DNA from: Paracoccaceae bacterium
GTDB lineage: Bacteria; Pseudomonadota; Alphaproteobacteria; Rhodobacterales; Rhodobacteraceae
Direction of reading: 5' to 3'
Length of the DNA stretch: 64,000 nt
Assembly: GCA_014872875.1 (NCBI GenBank)
Contig: WKFI01000012.1
Coordinates: 1 to 64,000, forward strand
Position 1 is the stretch's first letter, and every line of letters begins with the position of its first letter. Below the pieces are notes generated by a model, which was not told the origin of the DNA, did no database searches, and worked only from the letters and a program-made list of their open reading frames with translations. The translations under genes were made by a program, and so were the position numbers. Positions 1-7,050 of the stretch are shown piece by piece.

Positions 1-87
1 GAAGATGGCAACGCCGATGTCGAAGCCGCCGTCCGCGCCAAGGTCGCCACCCTCTGCGCGCGCTTCCCGCTCTATGAGAACCTGTAA
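1..87 (+). CDS. glyA: Serine hydroxymethyltransferase, C-terminal end (partial)
   Basis: Only the last 28 codons and the TAA stop are in the window. The peptide ends VRAKVATLCARFPLYENL, which matches the usual GlyA C-terminus (V-R-x-x-V-x-x-L-C-x-x-F-P-L-Y). GlyA interconverts serine and glycine with tetrahydrofolate as one-carbon carrier in the cytoplasm. A clear intrinsic terminator follows about 40 bases downstream, so the transcript ends here. The call rests on a short tail only. Confidence 0.72.
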   Translation, partial: EDGNADVEAAVRAKVATLCARFPLYENL

Positions 88-125
88 CGCCACAGGCTAG
101 ACGCAAAATCCTAACAAACTTCAAA

Positions 126-152
126 CCCCCGCCCCAACCCGGCGGGGGTTTT
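126..152 (+). terminator. Intrinsic terminator after glyA
   Basis: Stem CCCCCGCC (126-133) pairs with GGCGGGGG (141-148) around a 7-base loop and is followed by TTTTC. Confidence 0.85.
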
Positions 153-163
153 CGCACCGCCAC

Positions 164-221
164 ATTCATTCTGCCCAAGAACTTTGGGGTGAAGGGCCAA
201 AGGCCAGAGGGGCAAAGCCCC
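164..221 (-). repeat. 3'-end hairpin repeat, copy 1
   Basis: Read on the minus strand: hairpin GGGGC-TTT-GCCCC (209-221), then hairpin GGCC-TTT-GGCC, then CACCCC, a short T-rich stretch and the conserved tail GGCAGAATGAATG. It lies downstream of the minus-strand YiaA/B-type gene and in the same orientation. An extra hairpin GGCAGC-AAA-GCTGCC abuts it at 222-236. Confidence 0.75.
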
Positions 222-291
222 GGCAGCAAAGCTGCCAAGCCCAACGGCCGTGAAACAAAGGCCCAAAAACCAGCGCCAGAGCTAGGCGGAC

Positions 292-324
292 AGAAAAACC
301 CGGCCTCCAATGGACACCGGGTTT
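292..324 (-). terminator. Intrinsic terminator of the tetR-pspA-yiaAB unit
   Basis: AAACCCGG (296-303) pairs with CCGGGTTT (317-324). Read on the minus strand, the stem is followed by TTTTTCTG. It sits 19 bases past the stop codon of the gene at 343-627. Confidence 0.8.
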
Positions 325-342
325 GGGCTGCTCTGAACGGCG

Positions 343-627
343 TCAGATCTCGGATTTGGGATCCAACAACGCCTCTTCCAGCAGTTTTTCGTTACGGGCT
401 TCTTCGATGCGGCTGATCCGGTCCTCGGACACCCGTGCATCAAACCGGTATTTCACCACGTTTATCAGGCTCAGCGTCAACAGCAGGATACCCATTGCCC
501 AGTACCCTTTCGTTGCCAGAGGCACATCGGTGGACAGCCACAGGGAAATCCCCAGCAGCCCATAGGCCAGCGCCACACCAGCGCCATTCAGCATCAGAAT
601 AAGGGTATTGTCGTTACGGGAATTCAT
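343..627 (-). CDS. YiaA/YiaB-like two-helix inner membrane protein
   Basis: A 94-residue protein with two hydrophobic segments (about residues 9-32 and 40-60) separated by a short loop with LATKGYW, and a charged C-terminal tail. The layout and the KGYW-x-n-RFDARVSED pattern resemble the YiaA/YiaB two-helix family, whose biochemical role is unknown. It is the last gene of a minus-strand unit: 70 bases separate it from the PspA-like gene, and the TetR gene is further upstream. A terminator follows directly. Co-transcription with a PspA homologue suggests a part in inner-membrane or envelope stress handling, which is inference. Confidence 0.8.
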   Translation of the reverse strand: MNSRNDNTLILMLNGAGVALAYGLLGISLWLSTDVPLATKGYWAMGILLLTLSLINVVKYRFDARVSEDRISRIEEARNEKLLEEALLDPKSEI

Positions 628-697
628 ATGTTCAGTCTCCTCAAATCAATATCTGTCAGATGTGTGGCCGCCGATTGCGGCACAAGTTTGCCCGGTT

Positions 698-1369
698 TCA
701 GGCATTCAGACGGTTCAGCACATCCGTCGCGGTCGAGCGGGTACGCGGCCCGAACCCGGCATCCGCCATGCGGTCGGCCAGACCGTCATGGGACAGCTCC
801 TCCTCGATACCGCGTAAAATTTCGCTCTGTTCAAACGGATCATCCGCATTCATCACGCGAGCAATCAGTTCTTCGGCCTCTTCGATTGCGTTTGTGCCCC
901 CGGCATGGGTGTTCAACCTTTTCTGAACGGCTTGTTCGCGTCGCGTGGCACGCGCGGCAATAGCGCCCTGTTTCAAATCGATGATCCGTCGATGGGCGCG
1001 CTCGACCGAGCCGCGCAGCTGAAGGATGCGACGGTCCAAGCGCTCAAGGGTCTGCTGCCGCAGAACCAGTTCATTCTCCATCTCGGCGATCGCAGCTGCC
1101 GCAGTTTGCGCCAAGTCCTGACGCTCCGCTTGCAGAGCCTCCCGTGCCCGCTCGGTCATGTCCGCGATCTTGGCTACCAGCGATTCAGCTTGCAGGTTTT
1201 CGCTATGCTGGCGTTGTATCAGATTTGCCAGAGACAGTTTCGCCGCCTTCAGCGCCGCGCTGGCTTCCCGGATGTTCTGATCAATCAATTCGATCGCATA
1301 ACTGTCTTTCAAATGCTCTTCGGCACGGGCATTGGCACCAGCAAACAAGGTCTTCAGGGTTCCTAACAT
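698..1369 (-). CDS. pspA: PspA/IM30-family phage-shock protein
   Basis: A 223-residue, almost entirely helical, charged protein without a signal peptide. It begins MLGTLKTLFAGANARAEE, like the amphipathic N-terminal helix of PspA/Vipp1 proteins, and continues with long coiled-coil stretches and an acidic region near residues 160-190. PspA/IM30 proteins bind and stabilise the cytoplasmic face of the inner membrane as ESCRT-III-like oligomers. A longer reading to 1435 would run through the operator array and overlap the repeats, so the ATG at 1369 is preferred. Three TGAAC-N3-GTTCA operators lie in the 84-base gap to the upstream TetR gene. No PspF/PspBC homologues are nearby, so control appears to be by TetR rather than the enterobacterial route. 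Confidence 0.88.
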   Translation of the reverse strand: MLGTLKTLFAGANARAEEHLKDSYAIELIDQNIREASAALKAAKLSLANLIQRQHSENLQAESLVAKIADMTERAREALQAERQDLAQTAAAAIAEMENELVLRQQTLERLDRRILQLRGSVERAHRRIIDLKQGAIAARATRREQAVQKRLNTHAGGTNAIEEAEELIARVMNADDPFEQSEILRGIEEELSHDGLADRMADAGFGPRTRSTATDVLNRLNA

Positions 1370-1385
1370 GGCATCCTCCAATTCT

Positions 1386-1398
1386 TGAACATCGTTCA
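1386..1398. promoter_or_regulatory. Palindromic operator 1 (TGAAC-ATC-GTTCA)
   Basis: Perfect 5+5 inverted repeat with a 3-base spacer, 17 bases upstream of the pspA start. It has the same sequence as operator 2. Confidence 0.8.
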
Positions 1399-1421
1399 CG
1401 TTTGGAGATATAGCGCATTCC

Positions 1422-1434
1422 TGAACATCGTTCA
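1422..1434. promoter_or_regulatory. Palindromic operator 2 (TGAAC-ATC-GTTCA)
   Basis: Identical to operator 1, starting 36 bases away from it, between the TetR gene and pspA. Confidence 0.8.
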
Positions 1435-1443
1435 AGGAATATT

Positions 1444-1456
1444 TGAACGTCGTTCA
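1444..1456. promoter_or_regulatory. Palindromic operator 3 (TGAAC-GTC-GTTCA)
   Basis: Third copy, starting 22 bases after operator 2. It overlaps the TGA stop codon of the TetR gene. Confidence 0.75.
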
Positions 1457-2059
1457 TGGAAACGGATTGTTTCCAATCCTGCGCAAAACCTGAGAGATCA
1501 TGGTTTCGATCTGTTGCGGTGGCACCCCTGAGATCCGGTTCTGCAAACCCAGAAGCACAATCCCATGCACCGCTGAGAACAATGCCCGTGTCATCAGTCC
1601 CACTTCCTCATCCCCCATATCCGGGTTCAGTTCGCTTACTGGACCGGCAATATGGACAAACAGCCCAGCCAACGCCTCGCGGTACCAATCGGGAACCGGC
1701 CCATCATCGGTCATCTCAACGTCAAACAAGGCACGCCATAGGTTGGTGTGCTCCGCAGCGAACCCCAGATAGGCATGACTCATCCGGACCAGCCGTTCGA
1801 CCGGCGGCATACCGCCCGCCCCCTCCAACGACAGGCTGACCACCCGGCCCAACATCTGAAACGTGCGCCCATTCACTGCCATGACCAGCGCATCCAGATC
1901 GTCGTAGACGTTGTAGATCGCGCCCAACGAACAACCGGCATCCCCGGCCAGATCGCGCGCGCGAAGCGCATTCAGCCCGTCCCGGGCAATTCGCTCGCTT
2001 GCGGCCTCCAACAATCGTTCCCGCAAGGCCGCCTTACGCTCTTCTGCCTTCCTAGCCAT
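1454..2059 (-). CDS. TetR/AcrR-family transcriptional regulator
   Basis: A 201-residue one-domain repressor. A basic N-terminus is followed by a TetR helix-turn-helix (about residues 12-57, with ARDLAGDAGCSLGAIYNVYDDL), then a helical ligand-binding domain. It lies directly upstream of pspA on the same strand. The same palindrome TGAAC-N3-GTTCA occurs 24 bases upstream of its own start (2083-2095) and three times between its end and pspA, so autorepression together with control of pspA-yiaAB is the simplest reading. The ligand is unknown. Confidence 0.92.
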   Translation of the reverse strand: MARKAEERKAALRERLLEAASERIARDGLNALRARDLAGDAGCSLGAIYNVYDDLDALVMAVNGRTFQMLGRVVSLSLEGAGGMPPVERLVRMSHAYLGFAAEHTNLWRALFDVEMTDDGPVPDWYREALAGLFVHIAGPVSELNPDMGDEEVGLMTRALFSAVHGIVLLGLQNRISGVPPQQIETMISQVLRRIGNNPFP

Positions 2060-2082
2060 GTCTGCTCGCCGCTCCGTCCGTT

Positions 2083-2095
2083 TGAACCACGTTCA
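2083..2095. promoter_or_regulatory. Palindromic operator 4 (TGAAC-CAC-GTTCA)
   Basis: Fourth copy of the palindrome, just upstream of the TetR start codon and therefore well placed for autoregulation. Arms are identical to operators 1-3 and only the 3-base centre differs. Confidence 0.78.
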
Positions 2096-2137
2096 TGATA
2101 TGGTTCTCAAGGGGCGAGCGAAAGCCGAAACAGGGTC

Positions 2138-2515
2138 TCAGATCAGCCCGCGCCAGATCAGCACGGCGATCACCAAAGCGATCAAGGCCAATATGTTGAA
2201 GGCCATCGCCCCCAACATGCCCAACCACCAGCCTTTGCGTCGATCCGCCAGATCAACCGTCTCAAGATAGCGCAGCACCTCGGTCCCGGCCTTGCGCAAA
2301 TCCGCGTGATCCAACGTCAGGCACAGCTTGGGATGCCCCGCCAACGGCGCCGCTTGCACCAGTTTCTGCGCTTGTTTGCGGACACGGCGCGGCAACCGGT
2401 GACGCGCTTTGCGTAGCGCCGATTTCAGATCACCGCCGCCGACACCCTCCTTGGCGCGCAACGCTAGGCGAAGCTTCTCGATCAGGTCAGTCATTTCCGC
2501 AGACAGGTCGCTCAT
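2138..2515 (-). CDS. Conserved hypothetical protein with C-terminal membrane anchor
   Basis: A 125-residue protein starting MSDLSAEMTDLIEKL. It has a helical, very basic middle (RKARHRLPRRVRKQ, around residues 35-50) and one hydrophobic segment at the C-terminus (about 98-122), giving a tail-anchored shape. No recognised domain. The start at 2515 has GGGAT seven bases upstream; a longer upstream reading lacks such a site. It is divergent from the esterase gene at 2618, leaving a 102-base shared promoter region. Function unknown. Confidence 0.7.
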   Translation of the reverse strand: MSDLSAEMTDLIEKLRLALRAKEGVGGGDLKSALRKARHRLPRRVRKQAQKLVQAAPLAGHPKLCLTLDHADLRKAGTEVLRYLETVDLADRRKGWWLGMLGAMAFNILALIALVIAVLIWRGLI

Positions 2516-2617
2516 GCCATATCCCAATGCCCAAGTTGCGCCCGCTACCCTATGCCGTCTCGGCGTGTCCCTCAATCCCTCTGGCAGAGGTCACCAAGGC
2601 AGGCTATCACAGGCCTC

Positions 2618-3376
2618 ATGTTGAACAGCATCATCCATGGCTCGCCCACCGACAAACCCGCCCTTCTGATTGCCCATGGCCTCTATGGTTCGGCCCGCAA
2701 CTGGGGCGTTATCGCAAAACGGCTGTCGGACGAACGGCAAGTGATCGCGGTGGACATGCGCAATCACGGCAGCAGCCCCCGCGATGATCAGCACCGCTAT
2801 CAGGATCTGGCCGGAGATCTGGCCGAGGTCATCGCCAACCACGGCGCACCGATGGACGTGCTGGGACATTCCATGGGCGGTAAAGCCGCGATGATGCTGG
2901 CACTGCAGCACCCCAAGGCCGTGCGCAAACTGGTGGTCGGCGATATCGCTCCGGTCACTTATGGACATAGCCAGATGATGTATATCGAGGCAATGCGCAG
3001 TGTTGATCTCGACAGCCTCGAACGCCGCTCGGATGCTCATGAACAATTGGCAAGGGCCGGGGTAGAACCGGCGCTGCAAAGCTTCTTCACCCAGTCGCTC
3101 GACTTGCCCGGCAAAGCATGGCGGCTGAACCTAGATGCGCTGGCTGATCAAATGCCGCACATCATGTCCTTCCCGGACGTCTCAGACGTTTGGGATGGCC
3201 CTGCGCTGTTTCTGTCAGGCGCCGTGTCGGACTATGTTCTCCCAGAACACCGGGACCGCATCCGCAGCGTGTTCCCCGGCGCCAAATTCGCCAAGATCCC
3301 GGGCGCTGGTCATTGGCTTCACGCCGAAAAACCGCGCGAGTTCGAAGCTGCTGTACGTGCATTCCTGAACGCCTGA
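2618..3376 (+). CDS. Alpha/beta-fold hydrolase, YbfF-like esterase
   Basis: 252 residues with the complete alpha/beta hydrolase layout: the HG oxyanion motif in LLIAHGLYGSARNW, the nucleophile elbow GHSMGG (Ser), an acidic residue in SGAVSDYVL, and the catalytic His in GAGHWLHAEKP. The DMRNHGSSP motif after the second strand and the overall length match the YbfF/esterase group acting on short acyl esters or thioesters. The physiological substrate cannot be read from sequence. The ATG at 2618 is preferred over upstream in-frame starts because the homologous core begins here. Confidence 0.9.
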   Translation: MLNSIIHGSPTDKPALLIAHGLYGSARNWGVIAKRLSDERQVIAVDMRNHGSSPRDDQHRYQDLAGDLAEVIANHGAPMDVLGHSMGGKAAMMLALQHPKAVRKLVVGDIAPVTYGHSQMMYIEAMRSVDLDSLERRSDAHEQLARAGVEPALQSFFTQSLDLPGKAWRLNLDALADQMPHIMSFPDVSDVWDGPALFLSGAVSDYVLPEHRDRIRSVFPGAKFAKIPGAGHWLHAEKPREFEAAVRAFLNA

Positions 3377-3402
3377 GGTATGCGGTCGGGAGGCCTTGTG
3401 TC

Positions 3403-3469
3403 GGGGGCGCTGCCCCCGTCGCGGCAAGCTGCGCCTCCCCCGGAGTTTTCTTGGCAAAGTGAATGAAGG
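3403..3469 (+). repeat. 3'-end hairpin repeat, copy 2
   Basis: Hairpin GGGGGC-GCT-GCCCCC (3403-3417), then CGCGG-CAAG-CTGCG, then CTCC-CCC-GGAG followed by TTTTC and the tail GGCAAAGTGAATGAAGG. It lies 27 bases after the esterase stop and in the same orientation. A second module at 3501-3515 (AGCGCC-GCA-GGCGCT) lies in the same gap and recurs at 22637 and around 26353-26581. Confidence 0.85.
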
Positions 3470-3500
3470 AACGTCTCGCGTCAGCCCCAAGCGCAACCGC

Positions 3501-3515
3501 AGCGCCGCAGGCGCT
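3501..3515. repeat. Accessory palindrome AGCGCC-NNN-GGCGCT
   Basis: A 6+6 inverted repeat in the convergent gap between the esterase and the rhodanese. The flanking bases (CCGC before, GCCGGGCCC after) are shared with the copy at 22637-22651. Confidence 0.6.
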
Positions 3516-3588
3516 GCCGGGCCCTACGGGTTTGACCGCATCTGTGATGCGGGAAAACCGGGCGGGAGCGTTTTGCCCCGAAGCGCTA

Positions 3589-3981
3589 TTACATGCCTTG
3601 GTCGATAGGCTCTTCCAGAGCTCCGCCAGACACAGTCCAATCGTTCAGCCCACCCATGTTGAACACCTGCGCATAGCCCATGTCCTTGAGCAACTTGCCA
3701 GCCAGAGCAGCGCGACCGCCGCTGGCACAATGGATAACGATCACCCGATCCTTCTGCAGCACCGGATCATGAAAGGGACTGGCGGGATCGGCCCGAAATT
3801 CCAGCATTCCGCGCGGCACATGGTGTGATCCAACTGCCCGCCCGGTTTTCTCCAGCTCGGGCGCATCCCGAATATCTAGAAGCACCGCCCCCTCTTCAAC
3901 CAGCTGACGCGCCCGCGCACCGTCGATCCGCTCCACAGCGGCATTGGCCGCGTCCATCATGGCTTGCAAGGTCAGGGACAT
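3589..3981 (-). CDS. Rhodanese-like sulfurtransferase
   Basis: 130 residues, a single rhodanese domain. The active-site loop is CASGGR after VIVIHC, a six-residue loop typical of sulfur- rather than phosphate-handling members. The LLDIRDAPELEKTG segment and the C-terminal FNMGGLNDW are also family hallmarks. Such proteins carry a cysteine persulfide and pass sulfur to acceptors such as cyanide or thiols. The start at 3981 has a good ribosome-binding site (GGAGAA); the reading frame stays open upstream but without homology. Partner unknown. Confidence 0.92.
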   Translation of the reverse strand: MSLTLQAMMDAANAAVERIDGARARQLVEEGAVLLDIRDAPELEKTGRAVGSHHVPRGMLEFRADPASPFHDPVLQKDRVIVIHCASGGRAALAGKLLKDMGYAQVFNMGGLNDWTVSGGALEEPIDQGM

Positions 3982-4293
3982 GTTCTTCTCCGTTTCGAAA
4001 TATGCCGGTAACCTAATATATCTGACCTCTCTGGCAAGCCCCAAGAACCGGGTGATAACCGCCTGCTTCAACTGCATTCCGCAATTGCCTTGACCCGGGC
4101 CTGTCTGATCGCGGAACATCAAACCGTTGCCGGATGGTTGAAAGACTTTGCGACGCGGCCCTTTGACGGCCGGGCGATAACCGCGGCAGACCGGATATCC
4201 CTGGCCTCACTGCGGGCGATTCACGCCGCGCGTCCCATGCCTTCGGGCTGCACCCATCCTTTTGCTGATTTCAAAAAACGGGGAGATATAGGC
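3982..4293. other. Divergent intergenic region, rhodanese / EF-G-like gene
   Basis: 312 bases between two divergent starts. It must hold both promoters. The reading frame of the EF-G-like gene stays open upstream through much of it, but I see no ribosome-binding site or family similarity there. No RNA gene or repeat seen. Confidence 0.5.
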
Positions 4294-6198
4294 ATGCGGG
4301 TTTTCACAATTCTCGGACCGTCGCATTCCGGCAAGTCCACGCTGGCGGCGACCTTGGCCAATCTGGAAGATGCCCATCACAAGGTGCTGGACATCGCCGG
4401 GGCCGCCGCGATCCACAGTTTCACTTTCATGGACGAAGCCTGGGGCGCCATCGACATCGCGGGCGGCGCCGAAAACCTGTCACAGGCAGGGCCAGCCCTG
4501 GCCGCCAGTGACGCCGCCGTGCTTTGTGTGCCCGCCGATGCCGACGCTGCCGTACTCAGCGCGCCATTTCTGCGCATGGTCGAAGACGCTGGCATTCCCT
4601 GTTTTCTCTTCATCAACAAGGTGGACACCGCAACCGACCGGATCAGTGATATCGTCATGGCGCTGCAATCCTACTGCCGACACAATATCGTCCTGCGTCA
4701 GGTGCCGATGCGTGACGGCGATCAGATCATAGGTGCAGTGGACCTGATTTCGGAACGCGCTTGGGAATATCACGACGGCGCGGCCTCGACCCTGATCGAA
4801 ATCCCCTCGGATGTCATGAATCGCGAACAGGAAGCCCGGACCGAACTTCTGGAGGCCTATTCCGATTTCGACGACCACCTCCTCGAACAGCTCATCGAAG
4901 ACAAGCAACCCATGGCGAACGAGGTGTATGACGTTGCCACCCAGGTTTTGCAGCATAATGACCTTGTACCCGCATTGCTGGGCGCCGCCTCGCATCGCAA
5001 TGGCATGATGCGGATGATGAAATCCCTCCGGCACGAGGCCCCGGGCGTGGACGTGACAGCCGCGCGCCTGTCGGCGGGGGACAACGCGCAGGCCGTCGGC
5101 TGTGCCGCCGACCTTGTCAAGCATCTGGGCAAGACCATCGTGGTCCGCGCCCTCTCCGGCCCGGTGGGCAACGGCCAGCCTCTGGCCGGGGCAAATATCG
5201 GCAATCTCACGGCAATTGGCGGTCAGCAGGTGCCGCAACTGGCCCCCGGCGAATTGGGTGTGGCAGCAAAATCCGACCAGCTCTCGCTGGGCGCAAGCTA
5301 TGGCGCCTCGGGCAGTTCACCCCTGCCCGACTGGTCGCTGGCGCATCCCTCGACCTATCGACGGATGCTGAGCACCGTCAATGATCGGGACGAAGCGCGG
5401 TTGGGCACCGCCCTGGAGAAGCTCACCGAAATCGATCCAGCAGCCCAGATCTCCCAGGATGAACAAACCGGGCACCCGGTTCTTTCGGCCCAGGGGTCTC
5501 AGCACATGCGCCGACTGGTGGGCATGCTGGAAGACGGTTTTGGCATTGCCACCGAGCAGGAACAATTGCCCGCTGCCCTGCGCGAAACCATTACCCGTAA
5601 GGTCGAACATCATCACCGCCACCGCAAACAATCCGGTGGCGCCGGCCAGTTCGCCGACGTGGTAATCGAGATCGCGCCACAACCCCGTGGCGCAGGCTTC
5701 AACTTTGACGAAGTGGTCAAGGGGGGTGCCGTGCCCCGCAATTATATTCCCTCGGTCGAATCCGGCGCCCAGGACGCGCTGGCCAAAGGCCCGGTCGGTT
5801 TTCCGGTGGTGGATGTCAGCGTCACCCTGAAGGATGGCAAACACCATTCAGTGGACAGTTCCGACTTTGCCTTCCGCACCGCGGGACGCAATGCGGTGAA
5901 CGAAGCCATTCAGGACGCACGCCCAGTCCTGCTGCAACCCATCATGAAGGTGGACATCCACGTGCCCTCGCCGTTCACCGGCGCGCTGGTCCCCCTGATC
6001 AGCGGAATGAAGGGACAGGTTCTGGGGTTCGAAGCGCATCCCGAGGCCGCGGGCTGGGACGTGTTCAACACGCTCCTGCCAATGAGCGCGCTGGACGACC
6101 TGACCAATACGCTCGCCTCCAACACCCGCGGCACCGCCTGGTACGAGGCCGAATTCGACCACTACCAGGAGGCGCGCAAGGAAGAATTCGGCTTGTAG
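4294..6198 (+). CDS. Elongation factor G-like protein with degenerate GTPase domain
   Basis: 634 residues against about 690-700 for EF-G. The P-loop is kept (GPSHSGKST, residues 8-16), as are DxxG (DIAG, 54-57) and NKVD (108-111). The RGITI switch I motif is absent, and the residue after DxxG is Gly58 where EF-G has its catalytic His (DTPGH). Domain II is shortened. Domains III-V are recognisable, including the domain IV strand HRHRKQSGGAGQFADVV and the domain V region around HVPSPFTGALVPLISGMKG. It starts at the ATG preceded by GGGGAG at 8-base spacing. It is probably a ribosome-associated EF-G paralogue that no longer hydrolyses GTP in the usual way; that is inference. Confidence 0.85.
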   Translation: MRVFTILGPSHSGKSTLAATLANLEDAHHKVLDIAGAAAIHSFTFMDEAWGAIDIAGGAENLSQAGPALAASDAAVLCVPADADAAVLSAPFLRMVEDAGIPCFLFINKVDTATDRISDIVMALQSYCRHNIVLRQVPMRDGDQIIGAVDLISERAWEYHDGAASTLIEIPSDVMNREQEARTELLEAYSDFDDHLLEQLIEDKQPMANEVYDVATQVLQHNDLVPALLGAASHRNGMMRMMKSLRHEAPGVDVTAARLSAGDNAQAVGCAADLVKHLGKTIVVRALSGPVGNGQPLAGANIGNLTAIGGQQVPQLAPGELGVAAKSDQLSLGASYGASGSSPLPDWSLAHPSTYRRMLSTVNDRDEARLGTALEKLTEIDPAAQISQDEQTGHPVLSAQGSQHMRRLVGMLEDGFGIATEQEQLPAALRETITRKVEHHHRHRKQSGGAGQFADVVIEIAPQPRGAGFNFDEVVKGGAVPRNYIPSVESGAQDALAKGPVGFPVVDVSVTLKDGKHHSVDSSDFAFRTAGRNAVNEAIQDARPVLLQPIMKVDIHVPSPFTGALVPLISGMKGQVLGFEAHPEAAGWDVFNTLLPMSALDDLTNTLASNTRGTAWYEAEFDHYQEARKEEFGL

Positions 6199-6248
6199 CC
6201 CAGCATTGCCTTTGGTGCGCGTGGATGCTGGGGCGACCAACGCTCCCG

Positions 6249-6310
6249 CATTCATTCTGCCGAAAAAACTCCGGGGGAGTCGCGCCGCGCGCGACGGGGG
6301 CAGCGCCCCC
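6249..6310 (-). repeat. 3'-end hairpin repeat, copy 3
   Basis: Minus strand: GGGGGC-GCT-GCCCCC (6310-6296), GTCGCGC-GCG-GCGCGAC, ACTCC-CCC-GGAGT then TTTTT and GGCAGAATGAATG. Its first G is the last base of the TAG stop of the racemase gene. It converges with the end of the EF-G-like gene. Confidence 0.87.
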
Positions 6311-7050
6311 TATAACAGATCGAACAGACGCCCCGGCAGCCCGTGGTGGCGGGGCAGGTCCAGCACACGCATCAGGCAGAACATCATTGCCTGGTTCGAG
6401 GTCACCACAGGCTTGCCCAGTGCAGCCTCGACCCGGCTGATGCACTCGACCGCACGCATATCCGTGCAACTCAGCACGATGGCCTGCGCCCTGGGATGAT
6501 CCGCCTGCACCGCCAGGTCGTAAACCTCGTCCGGGGTCAGTTCGCCCTGCCCGTAATTGCCCAGTGCGCGACCGATATCGTGCGCCTTCACCGTCTCGAT
6601 CCCCTGCGATGCCAGGAAGGCCACCGCCTGTTCGTTGATTTCCCCCAGATAAGGCGATGCAAACCCCACATGCGTCACGCCCAGCGCGCGGATCGCCGCC
6701 ACCACCGATCCGGCGGCCGTGAATGACAACGCGCCGGAACCTGCCTTGATTTTTTCCGCGAGATCTCTGTCGAACTCTGGCCCGTGGGTCAGCGTCGCCG
6801 AGGTGCAGCCATAAAGCACCACATCCGGGCGCACCCCTGACAGCAGCATCAGCGACCCTGAAATGTCCGACGCACCCAGCCCGGCCATCTGGTCCGATCC
6901 CGGTATTTCATCCACGTCATACCCACCCATGCGTTCGAAATGCACGGTGGCGCCCGGTGGGCAAAGCAGCTGCATGTCCGGTTCAAGGTTGCAGTTCGTG
7001 AAAGGGACAAGCACGCCAATCTTCGGGCCGCTACGCGGGATCAGGGTCAT
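6310..7050 (-). CDS. Asp/Glu/hydantoin racemase or maleate isomerase-like protein
   Basis: 246 residues of the aspartate/glutamate racemase fold. The two catalytic-type cysteines are visible in VLYGCTSATLTHG and IVLSCTDMRAVE, the pattern of maleate isomerases and arylmalonate decarboxylases. The N-terminus KIGVLVPFTNCNLEPD also fits maleate isomerase-type proteins. It is the last gene of the hyuA-hyuB-aminotransferase operon; its ATG overlaps the TGA of the aminotransferase gene by the ATGA arrangement. In this context racemisation or isomerisation of a hydantoin- or N-carbamoyl-related intermediate is likely, but the substrate is not defined. Confidence 0.85.
   Translation of the reverse strand: MTLIPRSGPKIGVLVPFTNCNLEPDMQLLCPPGATVHFERMGGYDVDEIPGSDQMAGLGASDISGSLMLLSGVRPDVVLYGCTSATLTHGPEFDRDLAEKIKAGSGALSFTAAGSVVAAIRALGVTHVGFASPYLGEINEQAVAFLASQGIETVKAHDIGRALGNYGQGELTPDEVYDLAVQADHPRAQAIVLSCTDMRAVECISRVEAALGKPVVTSNQAMMFCLMRVLDLPRHHGLPGRLFDLL

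Noticed and set aside
189-416. Short plus-strand frame after glyA
   Set aside because: It runs through a terminator and a repeat copy, and overlaps the YiaA/B-type gene; Lys/Pro/Gly low complexity with no ribosome-binding site.
4090-4293. N-terminal extension of the EF-G-like protein
   Set aside because: The frame is open but contains no homology; the ATG at 4294 has a good ribosome-binding site and leads straight into the P-loop region.
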